From positions 57,223-106,260 of the forward strand of contig DLLT01000042.1 in the NCBI GenBank assembly GCA_002478045.1: a DNA stretch of 49,038 nucleotides. Direction: 5' to 3'. The notes beneath the pieces were generated by a model. It was not told the DNA's origin and did no database searches. It worked only from the letters and a program-made list of their open reading frames with translations. A program made the translations under genes and the position numbers. Origin of the DNA: Porphyromonadaceae bacterium UBA7555 (GTDB lineage: Bacteria; Bacteroidota; Bacteroidia; Bacteroidales; Muribaculaceae). This document shows, one piece after another, positions 41,431 to 49,038 of the stretch (position 1 is the stretch's first letter; each line of letters begins with the position of its first letter).

Positions 41431-42156
41431 ATGCGCACGATGACGTCACCCTTGACCCTATTAGGCAAGTGGCTCTTGGGTTTTGTGGTGCCGGATACGT
41501 GCTATATGTGCGGTCGTCCGCTTAGAGGTGATGAAAAGGCGATTTGTGCCCACTGCCTTATAGACCTACCACGTACGATGTTACATTATATGCAGGATGA
41601 TGCCGTACTCAACGGCCTGGCCACGCAAGTGCCAGTGGGGCGTAGTGCCGCGTGGGTTCACTACGAAAAAGGTACTAAGGTCGCCCATTTGATTTTGACA
41701 ATGAAATTCGGTAATCGTCCTATGCTTGGCACCGAAATGGGCCGAATCTTTGCTCGCGAGCTTATGCCTACGGGGTTCTTCGGCGGTATGGATGTGATTA
41801 TACCTATACCGTTGCATTGGAGTAGGTTGTATAGACGCGGATACAATCAAACGGAATTCATAGCACGTGGCGTAAGTTCGGTCACCGGACTACCGATAGA
41901 CACGAGTTTGCGGGCTGTCCGCCGTCATCCGGCTCAGGCGCGTAAAGATGCGGAGCAACGCAAGGCCAATCTCGCCGGAACGATGGAATATCTGGGAGAC
42001 GAAGGCGCGTTGTCCGGCCGCCATGTCCTGCTGATAGACGACATCGTCACCACCGGAGCAACTATGCGGGAGGCGGTACGAGCCTTGGTGGAGGATAGCG
42101 GTGTAGGGCGCATAAGTATACTGTCGTTGGGTCGTGCACATTCCATCAACGATTGA
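41431..42156 (+). CDS. ComF family phosphoribosyltransferase-like protein
   Basis: A 241-residue ComF-family protein. An N-terminal zinc-like motif CYMCGRPL...CAHC and a PRTase region with DVIIPIPLHWSRLYRRGYNQTEFIA and the PRPP loop LLIDDIVTTGATM define it. In Gram-positives ComF supports DNA uptake; in Bacteroidetes its role is unknown. The start is set at 41431 since the -7 box at 41404 ends too close to the ATG at 41416. It precedes the alpha/beta hydrolase by 39 bases and is divergent from the protease. Confidence 0.88.
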   Translation: MRTMTSPLTLLGKWLLGFVVPDTCYMCGRPLRGDEKAICAHCLIDLPRTMLHYMQDDAVLNGLATQVPVGRSAAWVHYEKGTKVAHLILTMKFGNRPMLGTEMGRIFARELMPTGFFGGMDVIIPIPLHWSRLYRRGYNQTEFIARGVSSVTGLPIDTSLRAVRRHPAQARKDAEQRKANLAGTMEYLGDEGALSGRHVLLIDDIVTTGATMREAVRALVEDSGVGRISILSLGRAHSIND

Positions 42157-42195
42157 CAACCGATATAGTAATACAATAGTTGACAAACCTATACA

Positions 42196-43206
42196 ATGAG
42201 AGTAAGAATACCCAATGCGCTGGCTGTATGCTTTTTTGTCGTAATAAGTGCGCCTGCACAACCTTACGAGCAAGAGGTCTGCATACCCAATCGTACGGCC
42301 GGCATTGTGCTTGCCGGGACATTGACCACCCCGCCTTCACCCAAGGCCGTATGTGTACTCGCTACCGGAAGCGGAGCTCAGGATAGAGATGAAACCTTGC
42401 TTGGGCATAAGCCATTTAAGGCCTTGGCTGACAGCCTTGTCGCCCATGGATATGCTGTGTTGCGTATGGATGACCGCGGCACCGGGGCCAGTGGTGGCAA
42501 TTTCATCGAATCTACGGTAGATGATTTTGTGACGGATATTGCTGCCGGAGTCGGGTATGTCGACTCGCTGTTTCGTAATATTCCGGTATGTGTCATCGGT
42601 CATTCGGAGGGAGGTGGCATCGCCATACGCCTCGGGGCTTCGGACAAACGTGTAGATATGATAGTTACGTTGGCTGCCCCGGCATGGCGCGGCGATTCGG
42701 TGATAATGTCGCAGGGCCGAGAGATCGCTATGCGTATGCTCGGACGTTGGGATGGTGAAGCATTACAACGCCAATTACTGGACATCGCTATGAGCGAAGC
42801 GTCCGAGCCGAGCGTGCGTATGTCCCTGCAGTATATCCTAATGACATTGCCTGAAGCATCAATTCCGCAAGCGCGCGAACAGCTAATGGCTTCTGCCGCT
42901 CAAATGTCCACGCCATACTATCGGCGTATGCTCCGCTACGACCCTATACCGGATATAGAGAAAGTCCGGTGTCCGTGGCTTGCGCTCAACGGCGACCGCG
43001 ATGTGCAGGTGTTGTGTGCCAACCTAAAAACCATAGCCGAGCACGCTCCCCAAGCCGATACGGTGACTATGGCAGGTCATAATCATATTTTCCAGCACTC
43101 TACCACCGGGATGCCTGACGAATACGCGTCCTTACCGGAAGACATATCCGTTGAGACCCTGAGTGCGATAACAGCTTGGCTTGACGCCCATACTGCGAGT
43201 CGATAG
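42196..43206 (+). CDS. Exported alpha/beta hydrolase
   Basis: A 336-residue serine hydrolase with a signal peptide (IPNALAVCFFVVISAPAQ). The fold is clear: S137 in VIGHSEGGG is the nucleophile, the acid is probably the Asp in LNGDRDVQV, and the His is in AGHNHIFQ. MDDRGTGASGG is the second strand motif. Family relatives are esterases or peptidase-like hydrolases; the substrate is unknown. It follows comF by 39 bases and is probably cotranscribed, and ends at the 43247-43273 hairpin. Confidence 0.88.
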   Translation: MRVRIPNALAVCFFVVISAPAQPYEQEVCIPNRTAGIVLAGTLTTPPSPKAVCVLATGSGAQDRDETLLGHKPFKALADSLVAHGYAVLRMDDRGTGASGGNFIESTVDDFVTDIAAGVGYVDSLFRNIPVCVIGHSEGGGIAIRLGASDKRVDMIVTLAAPAWRGDSVIMSQGREIAMRMLGRWDGEALQRQLLDIAMSEASEPSVRMSLQYILMTLPEASIPQAREQLMASAAQMSTPYYRRMLRYDPIPDIEKVRCPWLALNGDRDVQVLCANLKTIAEHAPQADTVTMAGHNHIFQHSTTGMPDEYASLPEDISVETLSAITAWLDAHTASR

Positions 43207-43246
43207 CACTATACGTCCTTGCGGAGCTAAAATGTAGAGAAAATAA

Positions 43247-43273
43247 CGAGGCGGGTCTCAATGACCCGCCTCG
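43247..43273. terminator. Bidirectional terminator between the hydrolase and fusA2-like genes
   Basis: A perfect 11-base-pair stem (CGAGGCGGGTC and complement) with a 5-base loop. It lies 40 bases past the hydrolase stop and 49 bases past the convergent EF-G paralog stop, so it can serve both. Confidence 0.85.
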
Positions 43274-43321
43274 GCTGCTTGTTATTGCGAAAGGTTGGTA
43301 ACTCTATCGAGTTCCGTAGTA

Positions 43322-45478
43322 TTATTCCTCTTGATTCTTTTCGGCGTATTCTTTGAGGAGTTTCTCCTGAACGTCAGTCGGAACGAGTTCGTAGGAAGCG
43401 AACTTCATAGTGAACGATGAACGTCCGCCGGTGATGGAGCTAAGCTCGGTGGAGTAGTTGGCCATTTCTTTGAGGGGTACCTTGGCTTGGATTTTCTCCA
43501 AACCATTTTCGCTGGACATACCCATGATGATGGCGCGGTGGCCTTGCAGGCCGCTCATGACATCACCCATAACGTCACTCGGAACGAGGACTTCGACATC
43601 GTAGACCGGTTCGAGAACCTTGGGATTGGCGCTGCGGAATGCCTGCGAGAAAGCATTACGGCCGGCCAGACGGAACGAAATTTCGTTGGAGTCTACCGGG
43701 TGCATTTTGCCGTCATAGATGCATACACGTACATCGCGAGCGTATGAACCGGTCAGAGGTCCTTGCTCCATGCGGTCCATAAGACCCTTGACGATCGCCG
43801 GGATAAAGCGTGCATCGATGGCACCGCCGACGATACAGTTGCATACCACGAGTTTGCCGCCCCATTGCAGAGGAATTTCCTGGGTGTCGCGAACGTTCAT
43901 CTTGAATTCCTGATTGCCGAAGCGGTATGTGTCCGGTGCGGGCATACCTTCGGTATAGGGTTCGATGATGATATGCACTTCGCCGAACTGACCGGCGCCA
44001 CCGGATTGTTTCTTGTGGCGGTAATCGGCGCGTGCGGCCTTGGTGATGGTCTCACGATAGGGAATTTTGGGCTCTTCGAATACGATGGGCAGTTTGTCGT
44101 TGTTTTCGACACGCCATTTGAGTGTACGCAGGTGGAATTCGCCTTGGCCGGAGAGTATCGTTTGTTTCAACTCCTTGGACTGCTCGACAATCCATGTGGG
44201 ATCTTCCTCGTGCATGCGGGTGAGGATGGCGCTGAGTTTTTCGCTGTCGCTTTCGGTGACGGGACGTACGGCGCGCTGATACTTCGGAGCGGGATATTTG
44301 ATGAAATCAAATTCGTAATCACAACCCTTTTCATCGAGGGTATTGCCTGTGCGAACGTCTTTGAGCTTGACGGTGGCGCCTATGTCGCCGGCCTTGAGTT
44401 CGTCAACGGCGGTCTTAATCTGACCGCATACGCAGTATATCTGAGCCAGACGCTCTTTTGTTCCGCGAGTGATGTTGTCAAGATCGGCTCCGGCTTTCAG
44501 TGTTCCGGACATTACTTTGAAGTATGATACTTCGCCGATGTGCGGTTCGACGGTGGTCTTGAACATATATACGCTCAGAGGTCCGTTGCTGTCGGGCTTG
44601 ACTTCTTCGCCTGCGGTATTGACCGGAGCAGGCATATCCTCTACGAATGGCACGACGTTGCCCAGGAATTCCATCATACGACGTACGCCCATGTCTTTGG
44701 CGGCGCTTACGCAGAATACCGGGAATATCGAGCGAGTAATCAGACCTTTGCGGATGCCTTCACGCAGTTCGTCTTCGCTGAGACACTCGGTTTCGAAGAA
44801 TTTTTCCATAAGGGCTTCATCGTTCTCGGCGGCAGCCTCCACGAGTGCATGATGCAACTCCTTGGCTTTGTCCATTTCTTCGGCCGGTATGTCTTCGATG
44901 GTGGGAACGCCGCCGTCGGGGCCCCACGAATATTTCTTCATCAGCAGGACGTCAATCATAGCGTTGAAGCCCGGACCGCATTGAATCGGGTACTGGATGG
45001 CGATAACCTTCGGTCCGAAGATTTCGCGCATTTGCTCCATAACATTGTCGTAGTCGGCTTTTTCGCCATCAAGCTGGTTAAGCGCGAAAATTACGGGCTT
45101 ATTGATGCCGGCTGCGGTGCGGAAGATGTTTTGTGTACCTACTTCCACACCGTATTGAGCGTTGACTACGATAAGTCCGGTGTCGGTGACGTTGAGTGCC
45201 GTCACTGCATTGCCTACGAAGTCGTCTGCTCCCGGGCAGTCGATGACGTTGAGTTTCTTGCCAAGGAATTCGGCATAAAGCACTGTGGAGAATACAGAGG
45301 ATCCGTATTCCTTTTCTACCGGGAAGTAGTCGCATACGGTGTTCTTCGCTTCGACTGTGCCGCGGCGTTTTATCACTCCACACTCGAAGAGCATAGCTTC
45401 AGCGAGTGTGGTTTTTCCGGATCCCTTGCTGCCCAGCAAGGAGATGTTTTTGATTTCGTTAGTCTGATATACCTTCAT
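43322..45478 (-). CDS. fusA2: Elongation factor G paralog (EF-G2 type) with altered GTPase motifs
   Basis: A 718-residue EF-G-like protein. Domains follow normal EF-G order: GTP-binding, domain II, III, IV (GGAGQFGEVHIIIEPY) and V (LEPVYDVEVLVPSDVMGDV). The G1 loop is LLGSKGSGKTT (K22 kept). G3 is DCPGADDF, with Ala84 where canonical EF-G has the catalytic His of DTPGH. G4 is NQLD rather than NKxD. This matches the EF-G2 paralog described in Bacteroides, which works without GTP hydrolysis and supports growth on poor carbon (literature recalled, not checked). A second, canonical EF-G should exist elsewhere. Upstream lies a 450-base region with an 11-base stem at 45645-45686. Confidence 0.93.
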   Translation of the reverse strand: MKVYQTNEIKNISLLGSKGSGKTTLAEAMLFECGVIKRRGTVEAKNTVCDYFPVEKEYGSSVFSTVLYAEFLGKKLNVIDCPGADDFVGNAVTALNVTDTGLIVVNAQYGVEVGTQNIFRTAAGINKPVIFALNQLDGEKADYDNVMEQMREIFGPKVIAIQYPIQCGPGFNAMIDVLLMKKYSWGPDGGVPTIEDIPAEEMDKAKELHHALVEAAAENDEALMEKFFETECLSEDELREGIRKGLITRSIFPVFCVSAAKDMGVRRMMEFLGNVVPFVEDMPAPVNTAGEEVKPDSNGPLSVYMFKTTVEPHIGEVSYFKVMSGTLKAGADLDNITRGTKERLAQIYCVCGQIKTAVDELKAGDIGATVKLKDVRTGNTLDEKGCDYEFDFIKYPAPKYQRAVRPVTESDSEKLSAILTRMHEEDPTWIVEQSKELKQTILSGQGEFHLRTLKWRVENNDKLPIVFEEPKIPYRETITKAARADYRHKKQSGGAGQFGEVHIIIEPYTEGMPAPDTYRFGNQEFKMNVRDTQEIPLQWGGKLVVCNCIVGGAIDARFIPAIVKGLMDRMEQGPLTGSYARDVRVCIYDGKMHPVDSNEISFRLAGRNAFSQAFRSANPKVLEPVYDVEVLVPSDVMGDVMSGLQGHRAIIMGMSSENGLEKIQAKVPLKEMANYSTELSSITGGRSSFTMKFASYELVPTDVQEKLLKEYAEKNQEE

Positions 45479-45644
45479 GTTATTAGGTGGGTTTTAGATT
45501 ATACGATGTTATTTGTACTAAATTTGGCCGCAATTTACGCACTTTTCTTTGATTTGAATGCATACTTCGGTATGTTACGCAACATATTTTTAACTTTTCG
45601 CAACATTTTGGCGGGTATACTCATCTTTAATTTTAATTTATAGA

Positions 45645-45686
45645 GGTCATTATGCCATCATTGCAATTGCCATCCGGCATAATACC
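45645..45686. promoter_or_regulatory. Inverted repeat with bulge upstream of the EF-G2 gene
   Basis: GGT-c-ATTATGCC pairs with GGCATAAT-ACC, 11 pairs with one bulged base, around a 19-base loop. The loop contains GCAATTGC and two TGCCATC copies, 15 bases apart. It lies 170-210 bases upstream of the EF-G2 start. It could be a regulator site or an RNA stem. Confidence 0.45.
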
Positions 45687-45801
45687 TTTCGACTGCGAGT
45701 ATTGTCGTTGATTATTCAAAAAAGACTTCTCCGTCCTTGAACCATAGACGGTGTATGGATTGAGATGTGCAAAAAAAGCATAAAAACATAGCGCCAAGTG
45801 C

Positions 45802-45830
45802 TTGTAGATGAAAAAATATGCTTACCTTTG
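45802..45830 (+). promoter_or_regulatory. Promoter (TTG-N18-TACCTTTG) of the aromatic-rich protein
   Basis: TTG (45802-45804) and TACCTTTG (45823-45830) lie 18 bases apart on the plus strand. Transcription would start about 45837, giving a leader of about 95 bases. Confidence 0.65.
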
Positions 45831-45931
45831 ATTAAACGTTGGAAAGTCTTCGTCGTCTAAGTATTAAAACGGCAAACTAAAGACGTTTACAATACAGTTT
45901 ATCAATATACTAACTATCAAAACGAGCAAGC

Positions 45932-47074
45932 ATGATGAAGTACAACGATTTCTTAGGCGGACTGGTGGCCTTGGCATTCGTAACGATGCCGTTGATGGCT
46001 ATGTCGCAGGACTTCGAGGACGACATCTACTACAATCCCTCGAAAGAAAAGGCGACCAAGTCTAAAAAAAGCACGGCGCCTATTCATTATGTGCCCACGC
46101 AGGATTATCCTGCGGCTGATACATATAATTACAGCAGCGCATCCACTCGCGATGTGGACGAATACAATCGTCGCTATGCTACAATGAGAATCGATACGAC
46201 GGCACGAGACAGCGGATACGTTACAGACAACTTTGCCTACACGCGCCGCATAGAGCGTTTTCACAACCCCGATGTCGTAGCAGCATCCGGTGATGATCAG
46301 CTGATAGATTACTACTATTCGCAACCGGCCGAAACCTCCTCGGTCAATATATATGTAAATACAGACCCATATCTTGGGTGGGGCATATATCCATATTACG
46401 GATACTACGGTTATCGTCCGTACTATTCGTATTACAATCCGTGGTACAATTGGACATTCGACCCATGGTATTGGGGTTCGTCCTGGACCTGGGGCTACGA
46501 CCCATATTGGTTTGGAGGTTGGGGCTATCCTTACTGGGCATGGAGTACACCATGTCCGCCGCCTCATCATCACGGCTATGGGCCCGGATCGTCTTGGTAT
46601 CCTTCCTCGCCCGGATCCTACAGACCTCACGGCACGGCATCGGCAGGCAGTACATCTGGTCGCCGTCCCGGGTCATCGTACAATGGGTATACGCCTTCCG
46701 ACAATGGAATGTCTCGCCCCGGCAATATGGGACGAGGGCGCGGCAACAGCACCGCTACCGTACCATCAACATCTACCCGCCCCGGAGGATATGCTCCATC
46801 GTACTCGGGTTCGCGTCCTTTGTCCGGTTCCGGATATAGCAGTGGAAGCTCTCGCGGCCGCTATGGCAACGGATCTTCATCAACCGATAGCCGTCGCAGC
46901 ACATACACACCTTCGCGCAATTCGTCCTCGTCGAGCAGCAACCGCGGCTCGTATAGTAGCGGTAGCCGCGGTGGGTCATATAGCAGTGGTAGTCGCGGTG
47001 GGTCGTATGGCGGAGGTTCGTATGGTGGCGGTAGCCGCGGAGGAGGCGGAGGAGGCGGCCGCGGACGTCGTTGA
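45932..47074 (+). CDS. Secreted low-complexity protein rich in Tyr/Trp, then Gly/Ser/Arg
   Basis: I know no name for this 380-residue protein. A signal peptide (LGGLVALAFVTMPLMAMSQ) precedes a polar spacer of about 115 residues. Residues 147-204 are half aromatic: 30 of 58 are Tyr, Trp or Phe (GIYPYYGYYGYRPYYSYY and PWYWGSSWTW). From about 215 to 380 it is Gly/Ser/Arg/Pro-rich with repeats of SGSRGGSYSSG near 345-370, ending in GGGGGGGRGRR. Such composition suggests a disordered or matrix-like surface protein. An ATG at 45935 is an equal start. It has its own promoter and precedes the OmpP1-type gene by 76 bases. Confidence 0.75.
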   Translation: MMKYNDFLGGLVALAFVTMPLMAMSQDFEDDIYYNPSKEKATKSKKSTAPIHYVPTQDYPAADTYNYSSASTRDVDEYNRRYATMRIDTTARDSGYVTDNFAYTRRIERFHNPDVVAASGDDQLIDYYYSQPAETSSVNIYVNTDPYLGWGIYPYYGYYGYRPYYSYYNPWYNWTFDPWYWGSSWTWGYDPYWFGGWGYPYWAWSTPCPPPHHHGYGPGSSWYPSSPGSYRPHGTASAGSTSGRRPGSSYNGYTPSDNGMSRPGNMGRGRGNSTATVPSTSTRPGGYAPSYSGSRPLSGSGYSSGSSRGRYGNGSSSTDSRRSTYTPSRNSSSSSSNRGSYSSGSRGGSYSSGSRGGSYGGGSYGGGSRGGGGGGGRGRR

Positions 47075-47150
47075 CAAAATAACGGCGAAAGCCTCGTTAC
47101 ACAGTTCCTTGTCTATTGAATTATAAAAACAGAACAATATATCCAAAAAT

Positions 47151-48767
47151 ATGAAACGTCTCATTATTCCGGCGCTTATCGCTGCTATAGCGACACCTAT
47201 AGCCTTTGGCCAGAGTTCCATTGACGCATTGCAGCTCACCAATAATGACTTCAAAGGCACGGCACGCTTTATGGGTATGGGCGGCGCTTTCACTGCACTT
47301 GGCGGCGACCTCTCAACATTGACGCAGAACCCGGCCGGTATCGGTATCTATAGGCACAGCGAGATAGGAGCCACTCTTGATATAAACTTCCAAAAATCTG
47401 CCACGTCTTCGCTAAGCAATTCGTATTCGGCAACGCAGACCAAGGCATATTGCAACAACTTCGGGTATGTAGGTGCCATACGCCTTGACGGACTATTGCA
47501 GTCGTTAAATTGGGGTGCTACGTACAATCGTGTGACATCTTTCGATCGCAAGACTTCGGGATATGTTGTGCCGACCAATACCTCGCTGTCCAATTATATC
47601 GCCTCTTTTACAGGTGGCATAAACCCTGACGAATTGAACTTCAGTAGTACATATAATCCCTATCGTGATAGCAGCCACGACTGGTTGAGTATATTGGCGT
47701 ATAATACATATATGATCAGTCCGTCGGATGCACAAGGCCGCTCGTATCGAGGAATGTTCCAGACCGGTACCACCGGAGATGCCGAAACCACACTGCGCGA
47801 ACGCGGATACTTGGATGAGTACAGCTTCAACTTCGGCGGTAACTTCTCCAACCTTGTATATTGGGGATTGTCCATAGGTGTTACAGATCTAAGCTATACT
47901 CGTGAAGTATGGTATTCCGAGTCTATGGAGAATGCTGCAGTATTTGATGCTGCATCGCAAGGAAACGTCACCGGTAATGCCGGTATCAACCTGACCAACT
48001 ACAAGCACATCAACGGTTCGGGCTGGAACCTTAAGGCCGGTGTCATTGTGCGTCCTACCAACGAATTCCGCTTCGGCTTTGCAGTGCATACACCTACTTG
48101 GTACTCGCTGGAACACTCATACTACGGATTAGCTGAATATAGATATCTGAATACAGGCTTAATCGAAGGAACGGACAATCCGCTGTCCGGAAATGAATAT
48201 ACTGATGATGCCGGTTTTGACTGGAAATTGCGGTCTCCGTGGCGACTGATGGTCGGAGCGGGTCTCGTTGGCGGCAATTTCATCGTCAGTGCTGATTACG
48301 AGTACGTTGCATATCCAGATATGAATATGCAGACAGCCGGATATGACAATTTGCGCTATATCACCGGATATTATGATAATGTCGGTGTCAACGAAGATAT
48401 CAAAACATACACACAAGGCGCAAATGTCATACGTGCCGGTGTGGAGTATCGGCTTCTGCCTTCATTGAGCCTACGTGCCGGTTACAATATTACGATGTCT
48501 AATATCAAGGATGATGTTCGCAATGGCTCGGGCACTGTTGTCACCAGCGGTACAGATCCATCCTTCTCATTTAACAAGAACACGCAGAATATTTCGGTAG
48601 GTATCGGATACCGATACAAATCATGGTACTTGGATGGGGCGTATGTGCACACCAATCGCAAAGGTACGTTGCACGCCTACACAGATTTCGATGGCTATCA
48701 GGCTCCGAAATATGATGTGACAGACAACGACAACCAGATAGTACTTTCTATGGGCTTCAAATTCTGA
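47151..48767 (+). CDS. OmpP1/FadL-family outer-membrane protein
   Basis: A 538-residue outer-membrane protein. After a signal peptide (MKRLIIPALIAAIATPIAFGQ), the mature start has the FadL-family hallmark FMGMGGAFTALGGDLSTLTQNPAGIGIY. The remaining strands (SVGIGYRYKSWYLDGAYVH) form a barrel ending SMGFKF. FadL types import hydrophobic compounds such as long-chain fatty acids; relatives in Bacteroidetes have no confirmed substrate. The gene follows the aromatic-rich secreted protein with no clear promoter between, so the two may be cotranscribed. Confidence 0.88.
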   Translation: MKRLIIPALIAAIATPIAFGQSSIDALQLTNNDFKGTARFMGMGGAFTALGGDLSTLTQNPAGIGIYRHSEIGATLDINFQKSATSSLSNSYSATQTKAYCNNFGYVGAIRLDGLLQSLNWGATYNRVTSFDRKTSGYVVPTNTSLSNYIASFTGGINPDELNFSSTYNPYRDSSHDWLSILAYNTYMISPSDAQGRSYRGMFQTGTTGDAETTLRERGYLDEYSFNFGGNFSNLVYWGLSIGVTDLSYTREVWYSESMENAAVFDAASQGNVTGNAGINLTNYKHINGSGWNLKAGVIVRPTNEFRFGFAVHTPTWYSLEHSYYGLAEYRYLNTGLIEGTDNPLSGNEYTDDAGFDWKLRSPWRLMVGAGLVGGNFIVSADYEYVAYPDMNMQTAGYDNLRYITGYYDNVGVNEDIKTYTQGANVIRAGVEYRLLPSLSLRAGYNITMSNIKDDVRNGSGTVVTSGTDPSFSFNKNTQNISVGIGYRYKSWYLDGAYVHTNRKGTLHAYTDFDGYQAPKYDVTDNDNQIVLSMGFKF

Positions 48768-48784
48768 AGTAAAACATAGACTAA

Positions 48785-49038
48785 CAATGTATTGGCATTT
48801 CTGACCTACTCACCGTCTACACGAAGGAGTTCGTGCTCGGTGCGGACGAGGAGTGGTACGACGACAATCGCGGTGATGAATGCCGCTTCGGCGCTCACCC
48901 CTTTACCGATGCCGAAATCAAGGAGGGCAAAGGCGCGTCTATGACGCTGACTGATGCCGCAGGCAAGGTCATCAAGGCCGAAACCTATACGCGGAAGTCT
49001 GACCGCTCGGAATGGACAACGGCCATCGGGCGCACCAC
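48785..49038 (+). CDS. Coding fragment of unknown family, no visible start, cut by right edge
   Basis: A plus-strand frame is open from a TAA at 48782-48784 to the edge. It reads like real protein (DLLTVYTKEFVLGADEEWYDD and later DAEIKEGKGASMTLTDAAGK), yet has no ATG for its first 50 or so codons; only a GTG at 48833 and an internal ATG (SMTLTD) are candidates. It begins 17 bases after the OmpP1-type stop. It may be a gene with a rare start, or a 5'-truncated pseudogene. I do not recognise the family. Confidence 0.4.

Larger units (their letters stand above)
45479..45931. other. Intergenic region between the EF-G2 gene and the aromatic-rich secreted protein
   Basis: No coding frame with support. 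It holds an 11-base-pair stem (45645-45686), a direct repeat TGCCATC within its loop, and the plus-strand promoter 45802-45830. The minus-strand promoter for the EF-G2 gene could not be located. Confidence 0.65.

Noticed and set aside
44540..45643. A 367-residue plus-strand frame in the EF-G2 gene
   Set aside because: Antisense to the clear EF-G2 frame; no family, signal peptide or promoter.
46930..47070. Short Gly/Ser/Arg repeats that could look like a repeat array
   Set aside because: They are codon-level repeats within one protein and lack spacers; not a CRISPR array or tandem-repeat element.
1..49038. A polysaccharide utilisation locus based on TonB receptor and PCMD domains
   Set aside because: No SusD, sulfatase or glycoside hydrolase is present near either, so the pattern does not support a PUL.

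Overview
The window reads as chromosomal DNA from a Bacteroidales bacterium, possibly Muribaculaceae (family level is inference only). Supporting signs are families typical of the order (CarboxypepD-reg/TonB receptor, BspA-like leucine-rich protein, PCMD-type surface lipoproteins, DUF4290, DUF5686, DUF4268, an EF-G2-like paralog), genes with little Shine-Dalgarno signal, and repeated upstream matches to the Bacteroidetes -7 box TANNTTTG, some with a TTTG or TTG box 18-20 bases further up. I saw no rRNA, tRNA, CRISPR array, transposase or phage gene.

Layout, left: a two-half chromate transporter pair (1-695, one half cut by the edge), a TonB-dependent receptor (859-3285), a BspA-like leucine-rich-repeat secreted protein (3473-5665), a DUF4268 protein (5732-6676) and a cysteine-rich small protein (6713-7192), all on the minus strand. 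Upstream of the last two lies a 330-base structured element on the minus strand with its own promoter, nested hairpins and a terminator-like end; this is the most unusual non-coding signal in the window. From 7.8 to 13.7 kb a plus-strand cluster encodes two PCMD-type lipoproteins flanking two paralogous outer-membrane barrels, probably one surface system of unknown function. The plus-strand rRNA methylase rlmD follows, then a CYTH protein and a DUF5686 protein.

Middle: 18.4-23.9 kb is a tightly packed minus-strand run (thrC, small unknown, acyltransferase, omega-amidase-like nitrilase, trmN, purT, small unknown). ispE, lepA, a DUF486 membrane protein and a secreted Ntn-hydrolase continue on the minus strand. 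ftsE is divergent on plus. A minus-strand cluster (DUF4290, rimM, an acidic small protein, an OmpA-like protein) and fabG come next, then the large plus-strand purL. After it come an AT-rich secreted small protein, engB and a tricorn-like S41 protease on minus.

Right: comF and an alpha/beta hydrolase (plus), a fusA2-like EF-G paralog with altered GTPase motifs (minus), an aromatic- and Gly/Ser/Arg-rich secreted protein and a FadL/OmpP1-type outer-membrane protein (plus), and a start-less coding fragment running off the right edge.

Much of the content is translation and ribosome biogenesis (rlmD, rimM, engB, lepA, EF-G2, trmN), purine synthesis (purT, purL), isoprenoid, threonine and fatty-acid synthesis, interleaved with envelope proteins. 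The combination looks like ordinary core chromosome with a few lineage-specific surface loci.
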